The position numbers were made by a program, and so were the translations under genes. A stretch of 64,000 nt of DNA, taken from Chamaecrista fasciculata (Eukaryota > Streptophyta > Magnoliopsida > Fabales > Fabaceae). Numbering within the stretch: position 1 is the first letter of the stretch; every line of letters starts with the position of its first letter. The stretch lies in NCBI GenBank assembly GCA_003254925.1, contig QANZ01019064.1, forward strand, positions 42,707 through 106,706. Direction: 5' to 3'. Shown here piece after piece: positions 1 to 12,654 of this stretch. The notes below the pieces were generated by a model that had not been told where the DNA came from, made no database searches, and worked only from the letters and a program-made list of their open reading frames with translations.

Positions 1-1138
1 CCTTTGCTCGGTTCATTTGTCCAAGGACCTTCACCAAACCTTCAATATTATGTTCATTAGCTTCTATTTTCATCAGAATATTGTAGGTGGAAACATGAGG
101 CGTAACTTTATCAGACTTCATTTGAGCAAGTATTTTTGGTATCATTTTCTTGCGGCTTGGTGAGGAATGTAAAATTATGAGGCGGTTGAAGACCAAATGC
201 GAGATGGGATAACCATATTCCCTCATTTTTTTCATGTATTCAAGTGAAAGCCTTATCACACCCTTATCCAAGCATGCAATCACTAAATTATTGTAGAGCA
301 ACTCATTCTGATATTCAGAAGGAATACGAGAGAATAGCTTCTCACCATGTGATATTCCATGAAGCTTGGTTGTAAACTCCAAGAGATAAGAGTAATCTAG
401 TTCCCTAGGTCTGTAAGGCCTCTCTCTGATCACCCATTCCATCACCTATCAGTAACCATACATGAGAAAATAATGAGCATTTTATCTTTCACTGCATCTG
501 AAATCAATCAGAGTTTAAAGTATCAAACAATGGAATCAGTACATATAGGAAAATCATCCATTTTTCAAGAAGCTCGATACAACACGAGTTATTTGACCAT
601 TTAAACACTCTTCTTATGGCTGTATGTTATTCCACTTCACTTCAATAAATACAGTGACAGCATACGCAAGCTCATCTATCAGAATAATCAATCCCAGATC
701 CAATAAATTAACATGAAACGTGTACTGGAAAGCAAAAAACTAAACAAAACAAGAACTATCAGATAAAGCCCAACTGCAAAATCTAGTAGTCAACAACAGC
801 AAAAGCAAAGAGAAATTAGGAACGTGAACCTCAAGTGCACGTTTGTTCATCTTGAGCTTCCGCAGACGGTTAATGGCGTGAAAGACGTCACCTCTGTGAA
901 TGGGGAAACCATCTCCCATCCAAGTGCGGAAAGCAGACCCAACCGATTCGCCGCGAGAGAGTTTCTCGATTCTGTAAGACAAGCACTTAGGGTTAGGTGG
1001 GGATTCGGAATTGCTTTGGGACAGGTTTTCTGCTGTATGGGTGCAGAAGAATTTGAAGCTGAGATGAATTTGAATCGCACGCGACACAGGTACAATAGCA
1101 CAAGGTGTTCGACGAATTGCTTGAATGAGAATTCGCAT
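1..1138 (-). CDS. P-type pentatricopeptide repeat (PPR) protein, mitochondrial, 5' part only
   Basis: Two exons are visible: 1138-830 (103 codons, ending in GAG before GT) and 445 to beyond base 1 (after a TAG acceptor). The join is in phase and reads RALE/VMEWVIRERPYRPRELDYS. Exon 1 starts with an Arg-rich, acid-poor leader (MRILIQAIRRTPCAIVPVSR), as expected for a mitochondrial presequence. Exon 2 has helical PPR-type stretches such as ELLYNNLVIACLDKG and HVSTYNILMKIEANEHN. This wording matches the plant subfamily of short P-class PPR proteins, typified by At1g07590/At1g60770 as I recall. Members bind organellar RNA and act in its processing or stability; the RNA target here cannot be told. 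The 3' part lies outside the window. Homology is confident; the exact orthologue is not. Confidence 0.88.
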
Positions 1139-1374
1139 GCTTCCCTAAGCGGAACACAACCAAGAAGGGATATGCTAATCCTATTACTACCTCATATACG
1201 CCATGCCAAACCGCGATAGCGCCAAAAAAAAAAAAAACACTTTCGCGGCTATGCGTCTATCTTCTTGTTCTGGGTAATTCTATCAAGTAATGTTGAAGAA
1301 GTAAAACAGCTCCTTTAAGGTTCTGTAATTTTAATCTTAAAATGATGTAATGCAAAATTAAGAAAAAAAACTTA

Positions 1375-1761
1375 GGCTTAAGTGCACTTTTGGTCCCCTA
1401 ACTTTCGCAAAGGTCTCAATTTGGTCCCCTAACTTTTTTTGCTGCAATTTTGGTTCCTTAACTTTTGAAAACGTCTCACCATGGTCCCCTAACTTTTTTG
1501 TTGCAATTTTGGTCCCCTAACTTTTAAAAACATCTCACCATTGGTCCCAAGTTAAGGACCAAAATTGAGACTTTTGCGAAAGTTAGGGGACTAACGGTGA
1601 GACGTTTTTAAAAGTTAGGGGACCAAAATTGCAACAAAAAAAGTTTGGGGACCAAATTGAGACTTTTGCAAAAGTTAAGGGACCAAAATTGCAGCAAAAA
1701 AAGTTAGGGGACCAAATTGAGATCTTTGCGAAAGTTAAGGGACCAAAAGTGCTCTTAAGCC
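1375..1761. mobile_element. Foldback MITE (Mutator-like) with 9-bp target duplication
   Basis: The left arm is built of repeats of GGTCCCCTAACTTTT and the right arm of their complement, so the 387-bp unit is almost one long inverted repeat. Ends are GGCTTAAGTGCACTTTTGG and its near-perfect complement. The flanking 9-mer aaaaactta occurs at 1366-1374 and again at 1762-1770, which fits a Mutator-type 9-bp target site duplication. It has no coding capacity. A transcript would fold into a long hairpin. Confidence 0.8.
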
Positions 1762-3016
1762 AAAAACTTATTGTAAGTTGACTCTTTAAATCAAAAAAAA
1801 AAAGAAAAAAAAAACTTATTTTTTATTCCTGAAGTTATACACTTTTTACAATTTAATCCTTAAATAATAAAAAAGTACAATTTAGTTCTCCAATAGTGAC
1901 AAACTTTTGATTAGTCCTTAAAAAAATTTTGGTACATGGTGAGGTGGATATTAAATGCATATTCAATTGTACACCCAAATCTTCACTTACACCCATTTGA
2001 AGGCATGTCTAAAGCTAAAAAGGTCCATCAAAATCTACATTCCAACGTCTAAGATTTTTCTTATTCTTTATCTTCTTTTCCTTCGAATTCTAAATGAGTT
2101 ATAAAAAGATAATAGCCACATAATTGCAATAAAGGTGTGACTACGGGTTTAATTCAATTTGAGATTTTCTTTTATAATTTTGTCTTTTTGATGAGTGTCG
2201 TTTTTCTTTAAACCATCCAACTTAACAGTCACATTAGCATTAAACTGGTCCATCACAGTATTTAACGTTCATGTCTCCTAATTGGACCTAATTAGATGAT
2301 GATTAATGCCTTAGAGACTTTATAGTTAACAATTTTGATTATTCAGAGACTATATTTTCATTATTGAAGAACTAAATTGTTGACTCATCCTAAATTCAAA
2401 GACCAAAAAGTAATTTTCTCAAAAATTAAATTGTTTTTCAAATAAACTTTCCCACCCTACCTCTTAATGAAGTCAAATGAACTCACTCATTCCATCTTCA
2501 AAAGCAAAATGATACAAAATTGTCGCCCAAAGAGGAAAGGCAATGTTACTTAATACCCTCCGCCGTTTTCTAAAGAATATTTTGGATGAAAGCTTTATAT
2601 AAACCACATCAGCGGATTTAGTTTCAAAGAACCATTCAAAGTATACAGCAAGAATAAACCAACTCTTTCCCAACCCAAAAGGTGTGCCAATAGGCTAGGC
2701 TGAAAGAATCAATTCCAGATTCACATCATTCTTATTTCACGCCGAAACTTAGCAGAGAGTCTAGACAGGTACTGGAAAAGTAAACATAACACAAGATGCC
2801 AATGGCAACATGAACAGAGAACGGATATTTGAAGCAATAATCAAATAAGATGTTTGCTAGAGATGATATAAACATGAATTGTCACGTATAGGTAACATAT
2901 GCCTAACCATCTTTAACTCTTTATGCTCACCCAAACTGAAACGCCCAATATATAACAGTCAACCTGAAAGTTTTACTATTTTACAAAAGAAAAAAAAAAA
3001 CAATGCAAATAAACCA
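1762..3016. other. Intergenic, AT-rich
   Basis: Between the PPR gene promoter side and the TPR gene 3' end. From about 1835 to 2420 it carries decayed inverted motifs of the 'aatttagtcctt' type (for example 1858-1885 against 2360-2410), suggesting an old foldback element. The last few hundred bases before 3017 should hold the 3' UTR of the TPR gene. No gene is seen. Confidence 0.5.
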
Positions 3017-6000
3017 TCATCTTTGGAGCTGCTCAGGATTTGGATTGCTGGTGATCGAAGGTGACGTTATCCTACCATTAGGCATCCCATTATCAACAGG
3101 TGCTGCAACTCCCCATTTCCCCTCAGAATCTAAAGGCTCTATAACCTTAACGGATCCATCTGTCAGTCCAACAGCCAGTTGATTGGGCTCTTGTGGATGT
3201 GCTGTAACAACAAGAGGGTGCACATTTTGGCTGCATAAAACAAACAAGGTTGAAAATCATTCGAGGAAAGTGACAAATCAAGTAAAGGAACAAGAGAACG
3301 TTCCCTCTATCACCTATTTAATATGAACGCGAAACTAGTGTGTAACTTTTAAGCATATTTTTGTACTTGTAAGCATGATACCACTAAGAGCAAATTCATA
3401 GAGTTTAAAATCTTCTAAATACCTGTTTGATGATGTCTGAGATAGGTATGCCGAGGGAGCTATACGGCATCTGACTTTCAGGCTGTCAGCATCAAATACT
3501 CCAATATTTCCATCAGTGAAAGCAGCATAAATTAGTTGGCTATTACAAGAATATGTTGCAAAGGCTATGGAACCAGACAATGTATCTTGCGGCATCCACT
3601 GAAATGCAAACAAACATGAGTTACTAATATATTCACCCTGGAAAAGATTAAAAAAAAAGGGTGGCAGCAGGGGAAGTAGCTATAAACCTGCTGAATCATT
3701 TCCATTTTGGAAGCATCATATAGTGCTAGCTGTGTCTCATGGCATACCAGCAAGCGTACTTGATCAGAGTGGAACTGCACTCGAGTATCACCAACAGGTG
3801 CCTTACCAGAAGGCATTGGGATTGATAATGATTTCTTTTTATCCCATGAGTCAATGCTCCAAAAGCAAATCTACAAAAACATCCATCAAGACGCTTTCCT
3901 TTTTTATTTTCAATCAAATTGAAAATTATTAAAAAAAAAAATTATCTCCAAAATTAACTATTGAAATAGACAAGTAACTGAAAAGTGAACTCCAATCATA
4001 GTTAAAAGCTGAATTAACCATAACCATAAATAAAAAAGGACTAAGTAGTTACAGAAGTAGGGTTTAAGGTTAAACTTACCTGAGCATCAGCACCAGATGA
4101 AACCAAGATATTCAGGTTAGTTGAAAAGGCTAAACCAGTAATGCGCTTCTGGTGACCCTTCAATTTAGATTTGACCTACAACCAAAGCAAGTTACGCCAT
4201 CAAGTTATTGATATTTGACAAAGTAATGAAAATCAAAGCCGCTTGAACTAAATACCTCATCCACCCTGACATTATATATATGAATAGTTGAATCTTCCAT
4301 TCCGATGGCAAGGATGTTATTATCTTGAGGGTGAAACACAAGGAAAGTTGAAGCAGGAGGTGGTGGCATAAAAGTTGTCATTACCTGCAACTCAGATATT
4401 TTGTCATATATACTGAGATACAGCCTACCAGTAATGCACAAAAAGTACTAAAGACGCCCAGTTAGAAATGTCAGATTACCTTAAATGTCATCATGTTGAA
4501 CAGGGAAATTTTTCCTCCACATGCAGACATAACATAAGAATCATTCTTTGAAAGTGCAATGCAGGGAAATGTTTCTTCAGAATTGTCAGGGACATCATTT
4601 GTCATGAGAAGACCACTGTTTGGTTGCCAATGTTGTGGAACAACGCTTGCTGTGGCCTTTTAAAAACAAACAGAAATATTAAGAAACAATTATGCAGATA
4701 CAACAAAAACATACAAGCATACTCATGTAAGATGTAACAAATGCACGGATTTCCATGGGGCTATATGCTATTAACAGGAAGCAACAGAAAAGTATCTCCA
4801 GTTAACTAGGTCTCTCAGCATACAACACCTTTCCACTAGGATTCTGTTCATTACGGCTCCATTTCCAAAACTTCTGAATCCCTTTTGAACCAAGAGCCAG
4901 AAGGCCAACACCAGAATTTGTGTAAAGAAGACGAGCAACCTTGAAACAAATAAGAGTCAGATTTTAATTGAACATAAGATTCTTGACATCTAACAGACAT
5001 ATACTACTTTGAGCATCATATGCAACCAACAACATAGGTTCCAGTGAATACCTTATTAGTGGGATCGGTACTCTCTGGCATGGTAACCATTCGACACTGA
5101 GCAGGATCAACAATCTCAGTCAGTTCCCACTTCTTGGACTTATCAGACATATCATCCAAGCTTCTTTGCTTCTCTATGCTTCTAGCTGCAGAATCAACTC
5201 CGTTCTGAAATAAATAAATAATAGAAGAGTTAGATCTACACGTAATTGTTGAATAGACAGCAGAGGGCAAAGTGCGTCAGAAAAATTATCAGCATCTCAA
5301 TTTACTGCATAAAAAGAAGGGATTTGCAGTTGTGACTCTGGTCAATAAAAATGTCAAAATGTCCAGGTTGTAAGTTATATCATACAAGAATAGGTGCTGG
5401 TGCAGCAGGAGCAGCAGGAGCCGCTGGTGAGCTCCTATCGACACATTCTACTTTAGTGACGAGAGGGCTGATATTTGCAACCAAAGAACTTGATACCTAA
5501 TCCATTGAAATTAAACTAATCAAGTTCCGGACATCAATAAAAACCAACCAATGAAAATTGGTGAGTAGCAGAGAGAGGAAATAGAACCACAAGGAAAATA
5601 AAACCTTTGTCTCCATTGGGGCTTTAGATGCCTCATAAGACCGAGCTTCAATGGTTCTTAAATACTTGAGGCCTTCAGCATTTGCAAGGACTTTCAGGCC
5701 ACTGTCTACTGTAGTAACAGCAAGCAGATTTCCTTCCTTATTGAACCTCAATCGAGGAAGACTCTGAGGTAAGGCACCAACCATGTCAGAAAATAATTTA
5801 GAATAATAATATCATGAAAAGATGTAAATAGTACAGGAAACACTCACTGGAAGACCACCCTCTGCATCTGTACTGGTAAGGACATTGACATTATCCATAT
5901 CCCAAAACTTTATCTGGCTATCTTCACCAGCAGCCAAGAAGCGGCTCTTTGTTGTGTCAAATTGCACAATCCCAGAAGATTTCTTCCTAAGCCCAGAATA

Positions 6001-9000
6001 AGTTCTCTTTATTGCTCCTTCACTTTCATTCCACTCAACCAGAAATGAAACCCCATCTTTACTAGTCCCGCAAGAAAACAATCTAACATAGGAGAGAGAA
6101 AAAACAACTCAAATCAACAGAGAGGGAAACCAAAAAAATGAAAAAGTGTGTATAATCAAATGGTTATTAGTCCAGCTTTATTCTTCATATACCTATTTCC
6201 ATCAGCACTATAAAGCAGAGTGGTGCACCACTGCCCAGGAGCATCATAATCAACCCTAGAGCCCATGTTGTCATACAACCAGGCCTTGATTTTCCCATCG
6301 ACAGCAGTTGAAAATATAAACTGCATAAACATAATTTATAAATATTTTCAATATATCATTCACCACAACAGGCATCATAAGAAAGCAATGCCATTATTTC
6401 CTCTGCAAATGTATGTCAAGAGAAAGGAGCAACACTGATGCCAACAAAATTGGTCTGAGTAACAGTCTACAGTTTTATGGTTAAGGAAAACTTAGTTTTC
6501 AAATATTCTCTTCTTACCCTTTCTTCTGCACAAAAAATATACAAAACAAAATCCTCTGCTAGTTTGTGTGTTTGTGAGAAAGAACCCATATATATCAGCA
6601 TGAAAGGAATATTGAGATTCAACACCAGCCAAGGAGATGTCACAATTTCCAGTAGAGGCAATGATCAATTACGAAACCTGAGGCACAATTTTACCTGAAT
6701 ATTTTCCTTCTGGTGAGCACAAACAGAATAAACCGGTGCTTCGTGACCTTCAAAGTTAAAGAGCTTTCGACCACTCAGGTCCCATACCTGTAACTCAAAT
6801 ATCATTCAGATACATTATCTGTACAAAACTTATTGCAGTGTGTAAGAAGATTTTCTCACCTTTATTAACTTATCTTCTCCACAAGTTACAAGGCATAAGT
6901 GTTTGTTGGGGTAAGAAAATGACAAGTCATACACACCACCAGTATGAGCATCAATCTGCATTGAAGCAAAAATATCAGTAAGCGATTACAAACTTCATAT
7001 GAGATTCATAAAAGAAAATAATCTGAAAATACCTCCAAATGCTGCCTCATATCATTAGAGCCTTGATAAGCATACAAATGAATCAAATGTTTTGTGAAAG
7101 CAATACCTGAAAAAGGGGAAAAATAAAAGATTATAAATTAATAATAATAATTCAACAAACTGGAATCAGGTTTCCTAAATGAACATACCAATAAAATTGC
7201 CATCTGGACTCCATGACACCCGGCTTACAGATATGGATGAGTCCTTTCCAATTGCAGCCTGTAAAAGAACCCGATTACTAAGTTCCAGCATGTGTGAAAG
7301 AAGATTCTGGTATCTATAATATTATATAATCAAATTTACTTTGTAATAGACTCAAGGAATTGGAGAAGTAGAATGAGACTACTATACTCTTCGGAGATCC
7401 CAACAGTTCACAAAGTCCACAGGAGGATAAGAGCTGATGCCAGACAAAAAGGGCTTAGAAAACTTTAAAATGAGGTTGATTGTCATCAGGCACTGAACTG
7501 CAATATTTGGCGACCCTCTAGTTTGATCATCCTAAGAATTTCCCTAAATGTATGTTTTCTCGGTCTCAAATTTGTAATTATTCTAAGCTAATTGCAAACT
7601 ACTTCAAGTTCACTAATACATCACTGAAGTCAAAGAATATCCAAATATAAGGGTTTATAATATGGAAAAAGGTTAATTTATCATTACTAATTACATCTAC
7701 TTACTTATTTTTAAAAACACTGCACGCTAGAAAAACTCGTTGGAGTTTTAATTCAACCATGTATCTCAATCATCTGGAGAGAACAAAACTTTATCTTCAA
7801 AATAATTTTTTAAAAAAAAAAAGAACAAAGAGACCATTAAGCATTCCTACTTTCCTAGTACTGCAGGCAACAGACTCATGGGTCAAAACAAAAAAAGGAT
7901 GACAAATAATTGAATGGTCTAGCTGTTAACAAAGCTCTCAATTTTTCTCGTCTTTTCCATTAATTTTTTTAACTTTACAAATATGGTAGTTAATTTTTTT
8001 TTTTTTGGTAGACAAATATGGTAGTTAATTGATGTAATGTAAACCTGAAATGAGACTGAACAAGCAGCATCTTAATTGGCTTTGATATCATTAATTTTTT
8101 GAACTTTATGAATATGGAAGTTTATTGATGTAATGTAAACCTGAAATAAGACTGAACAAGCAGCAATATCCCATATCTTAAATCGCTTTGATATCAGCTT
8201 CTCTCGCAGCCCTGCTTCCCAGAGTGAAATTTCACCATTGCCACAGCCAACTGTTTCAAAAATAATTCCGAGTCAGCATATGAAGAATCGTCTAATTAAT
8301 ACTGAGTGGATGTAGCCAGCCTCTGTATCATCAACCTACCAGCAAGAAGTGAATGAAGGAAAGGATGGAAATCCATGGTTGTCACTGTCGATCCCGCATG
8401 TAATGTACAAACAACAGTCCTCGGTAGGTCATCAATCGACCAAGAGGTTTGTTGAGGTGGAGCAGGATATGTAACCTGCACATATAGGACAGATTTTAGC
8501 TGTTTGAAAAAGAAAGCATGTTACAGAGCTATGCTACACCATTTGAATACCTCATCAACAGATTGTACTGACCGCAACCGTTTCATTATCTGCTCATGAT
8601 CATTATTTTGATATTCCATCATTCCAGGAGCATTGGAAGGTGCCCTTGAATGCTTTAAGATAGAGACTGAAAGAAATTGAATAATGTAAGAGCATGATAA
8701 ACGTGACACACAAACAAGAATTCAAAAACCTATTCCATTAGTACGTCAATGTGATATAACAGATAAATCTTATTAGTTCTTAAGCTATTCAACCATTATA
8801 CAATGGAAAATACATAAGTAGAGAATAGGATTATTTTCACATAAGTCCCAGCATAAAAAAGGAGCAGCTTTCTTTAGGATCTATAAAAAGAAAAAAAAAA
8901 AAAAAAAAAATACTCCTTGAACTTCATAAAAAATACAATAAAATCAACTTCTCAATAGAGCTGTAAAAGAGTGATTGTGCACTTTCTTAAGCAATAATTG

Positions 9001-10791
9001 TTTATGAGAAGGATCCAATTGCAAATTTCTCAAGCACAAAGTTGCCTCTGAGAACATAAAACATAACAAATGTATAATAGATACCTAAGTTCATTTAATC
9101 TGGCAATTGTTTACGGATTATTAACTACTTCTCAAAGGAGTTCCTTATACTGGATTAGACACGGAACTGTGGGCAAGATTTCAAACCCAATTCATGAGTT
9201 TGTTGACTTTCAAACTTGGGCCCTCTAAAACTGACAAAACAACACTCAAGACTGCAACTGGGCGATTGATCAGCCCTACTCCAGGTGTGTTTGACCTAGC
9301 TAGAGAACCAGATTTCACGACAACAAACTAACTAAAATGTACCTTGATTTTGGGGAACAGGCAATGATGAAGCAGCAACCACTGACGATTGAACAGATGA
9401 GGAAGGCAGCAACCATCCTGCTAAAGTAGCACTGGCCGTAGGTGGGGCAGGTGGAAATGGCTGCACATAAGTAAAGCAAAAATTAAAAATTACAATAACT
9501 AACAGCTTTAGCATGATTTTTCAAACAACCAGACAAGCTATATGATCATACTCCACCATGCGCTCCAAGTGGAGCATAAGTGGAAGGCTTTGCAACAGCT
9601 GCAACAGGAAGAGTGACAGGAGCAGGAGCACGGGCTCCATTTGGAGGTGAACAAGTGTGGTCTGTGAATAAAGTTTTTATGTCTGGATTTGGTCTTGGGT
9701 TCTTGCACAGCTGGTGCTGCCAATTCAAACTGAAAAACAAACATTGATGAGAATTCACCATAAAAAACACAATTAATGAACTTACAAATATTAAAAGATG
9801 CATTAAATCAGAGTGTCAATAGAATAATCAGTGGAGAAACCCCAATAAATATACATCTATTACCTTTGATTGATCAGGGTTCGTAACCTTGATGCCTTCA
9901 AGGCAGGAAATAAAAGTTTATCTCGGAATAAAGGATTTGCTTCTATCAGTTTTTTAAGCTCTATCAGCATTATGCTTCTAGCTGATTTAGTATCGCCGTA
10001 TTTTGATAACTGTTCATTTTCCCTGCATTAAATCAAAACTCAGATCTCAAAGCAACAATCTTACAGCCTCTTCTACTGATTTAATATCTTTAAACACTCC
10101 TAGCCAACAAAATATGGATGAAAAGGAAAATCTTACCTGAAGTTGTCAAGGGTTAAAAGTTGAGTAATCTCTTTGTACAAGTCCTCGTTAAATGTTGAAA
10201 AAACTTTCAGATCTTTCACCAATATCTCAACAGCTCTAGCTTTGTCATTCCTGAGCACAAATCATAAAATTTAAGGAAGAAAAGGCCAGGATATTATATA
10301 CTGATAAACAGAAACAAATAAGTTAACCAGCGTAAAGTGAATAATTCAAAACACAAATATTGATACTCAGATGGAGAGTCAAGTAATCAAAATACTTGTC
10401 CAGTGCTTCAAGATACTTCTGCTTTCTAATCTCAAAGAATATTTTCATGGAGTATCGATTGTCATCCACTTTAGTGAAGCCAGAAAGGTATTTCTCAACC
10501 TCGTCCCACTCTCCAGCCAGGGCCTTCTCCTCGAAATGTTTCATATTGAAGAAGAAACCCGATTCTTGCTCCAGCCTAAACTCCAGCATAAACACATTTC
10601 CAATTTACCACAGGGAAAAGAAATTCAAGAAATTAAATAATAATAACAATAATAATATAAGAAATTATAATTAGCACAAAGACGCATAAGAAGAGAACAA
10701 TAGGCCCTTACCTGTGAACAGTCTCCTTGAATTTTTCCTCATCGAGAAATTGAAGAATCAGAAACACCAATTCCTTGCTCAGAGACGACAT
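3017..10791 (-). CDS. TPR2: TOPLESS-related transcriptional corepressor (TPR2/TPR3 type)
   Basis: About 25 exons can be joined in phase from ATG 10791 to TGA 3017, giving roughly 1,120 residues, the normal family length. The N-terminus is MSSLSKELVFLILQFLDEEK (LisH), then the CTLH segment to about residue 92, and the CRA part with KKLIEANPLFRDKL and LNWQHQLCKNPRPNPDIKTLF. A Pro/Ala-rich linker (about 210-290) leads to two blocks of WD40 repeats containing VWDLSGRKLFNFEGHEAPVY and HPQDNNILAIGMEDSTIHIY; the end is EQLQR. Members bind EAR motifs (LxLxL) of repressors such as Aux/IAA and JAZ-NINJA through the N-terminus and recruit histone deacetylases in the nucleus. The linker (TLAGWLLPSSS) and C-end favour TPR2/TPR3 over TPL/TPR1. 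Exon 1 is 10791-10712 and exon 2 starts at 10575. Nothing essential looks broken. Confidence 0.95.
7963..8196 (-). repeat. Tandem duplication of an exon tail inside a TPR2 intron
   Basis: The block 8111-8196 (3' end of the WD40 exon reading FKIWDIAACSVLFQ plus its GT donor at 8140) is repeated at 8015-8090, and a shorter part again around 7963-7990. The upstream copy keeps the cag/gtttac donor (exon side ends 8045), but it has lost about 10 bp of the coding part, so it would shift the frame. It lies in the downstream intron in transcription order and is a candidate decoy donor or pseudo-exon. Confidence 0.8.
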
Positions 10792-11500
10792 TTTTGCCGC
10801 TACACACAATCGAATCAGGAGACACTCGAAAGAATTGCAGATTTCTCAGTTAGGGTTCGAAATTGAAGGCAAATGAAACAACGATTGGGAAGAGGACGCA
10901 GAGGTTTAACTTTATGTATTTCTGTACCAAGACGGAACCGAACGACGGCGTTTCCACCGTCGAAGGTTCTCTCTGTGGACTATAGCGGACAAACTAATGT
11001 TCAAAACGCACAGTGGTGAGACCTAAGGTTGTTTCTAGGGTTTTGTGGTGCCATTGCTTGTGGTTTCACAAAAACAGTCGAATGGAAGAAGAAGAAAAAG
11101 ATGCCGAGAAAAAGAAAAAGATAAAAGAAGAAGAAGCCAGAAAGAGAGAAAAAGAGAGAGAGATGACTCGTTCTTCTCGGCCTTTTTCGAAATGAGTGAT
11201 AAGTCGAGGGGCTTATATAGGACAGTTGATAGGCAAGTGCAGTTATTGCTTCGTGAGAAGGCAATAAGAAAGAGAGATAGACACGTTGGTTGAAGAAGCA
11301 TTTATGCAGCGAGTCAGTCACGTTAGAGAACCATTTTATCCCTTTTTAAATTTTTGTGATTGTCGGGGTTCCTTTTTTTATGACCAGATTGCCCTTGTTG
11401 CTTCCCCAATATTACCAGTAAGCCACAAACTGACTCACTGTACTGTACGTGGTCTGAAAGTGTGTTTAGGGGTTGACACGCTACCCAATCCTACGTGGCT
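10792..11500 (-). promoter_or_regulatory. TPR2 upstream region with long pyrimidine-rich tract
   Basis: Upstream of ATG 10791, the TPR2 sense strand is strongly CT-rich between about 11195 and 11070 (runs of TCT, CTTCTT). This is common in plant 5' leaders and core promoters. No definite TATA box or start site could be assigned. On the other strand the tract gives a short Lys/Glu-rich open frame that I do not regard as a gene. Confidence 0.45.
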
Positions 11501-12649
11501 CTGACACAAAGTTTTGTTTAATCACACCCTAAATAGTAAATACTAATAGCTGTATCATTTTTCTTAAATTCTCACGATTTAATTCTTTAATTGAAACAAA
11601 AAAACTGGTAAATTTTTTAAGTTGCATTTACATTATGCTATTTCAATAAAATTCCCTTGCTTTTATAAACTAAAGGGAAGGGATAAAGATCATGAGATCT
11701 TATCTTATAGATTTAAATATTTTCATATATAATACCTAAAATAATGGTTTATAAATATAATTTTTATAAAAAATATTTCACATTTCTAAATTAGTTCTGG
11801 AATAAAATATGTATATATTAAATGTAATTAATGAGTGTTGATTCTAGTAAAATATATTATTTTATTTTGGAATAAGATATATTAATTTTCGTAATGTGAT
11901 CAAATTATATTTGAATCTTCATAATAAAAATATTCCTATTTAATGTTTAATAATGTCATAAAATATATTCGTAAGAAACAATAAAAATATAAGTAGTATT
12001 TACAAATAAAACATAAAAAAAATGTTTGTTAAAATAATGAGTGCATGATTAAGTTCAATATAATAATAGAATAGGTTCATTTTAATAATGGATTATTAAG
12101 ATGGAGAGTGTACATATTTTTATATCGAGCGAATTCGTAAATGAAGTTTTTTAAATAACAAATTTGATCTATATTAAACGCGAGTATGAGATATGAAGAT
12201 TTAATCGAAAATTAGTTATAGTAATTATCACTAATTTGAACTACGAGTATGAGATATAAAGATCTAATGGAAGATTAGTTATAGTAAAAGTAATTGTCGC
12301 TAATTTGAACTTGTACTCTATAAGTAATGTATTAAAATATTAATTGAATTTTTAAGTATTCCATTAATTATTCATAAGTCGTGATTTTTCGATGAAATTA
12401 TCTTATTTTCATAAATAAAATCATAAAGAAAATAAGGTATTTTTTTGTTTATTTAATTATTTTGATATGAATAAAATATATATAATAGCAGTCTTTAAGT
12501 ATACTTTTGTAATATATTTTTATATTTAAGATATCCATAGACTAAAATTTGTATTTATTGAATGTAAAAATGTTAGTAATTAGATATATATATATATATA
12601 TATCATGAAAAATATATGCTTATGCACACTTATTATCTTAATAAGTGGT
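11501..12649. repeat. AT-rich intergenic DNA with direct repeat copy A1
   Basis: No gene is seen. Positions about 11975-12345 (starting near agtatttacaaataaaacat and containing tatatcgagcgaattcgtaa) are a diverged direct copy of about 14045-14415. Inside each copy a shorter motif (gagtatgagatatgaagat..ttagttatagta) occurs twice. A (TA)n stretch lies at 12583-12602. Confidence 0.7.
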
Positions 12650-12654
12650 TAAAC

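Noticed and set aside
824-1219. 131-codon plus-strand frame over the PPR exon
   Set aside because: Antisense shadow of PPR exon 1, whose minus-strand protein is clearly conserved.
11083-11195. Lys/Glu-rich short frame upstream of TPR2
   Set aside because: It is the complement of a pyrimidine-rich leader/promoter tract. Low complexity explains the open frame.
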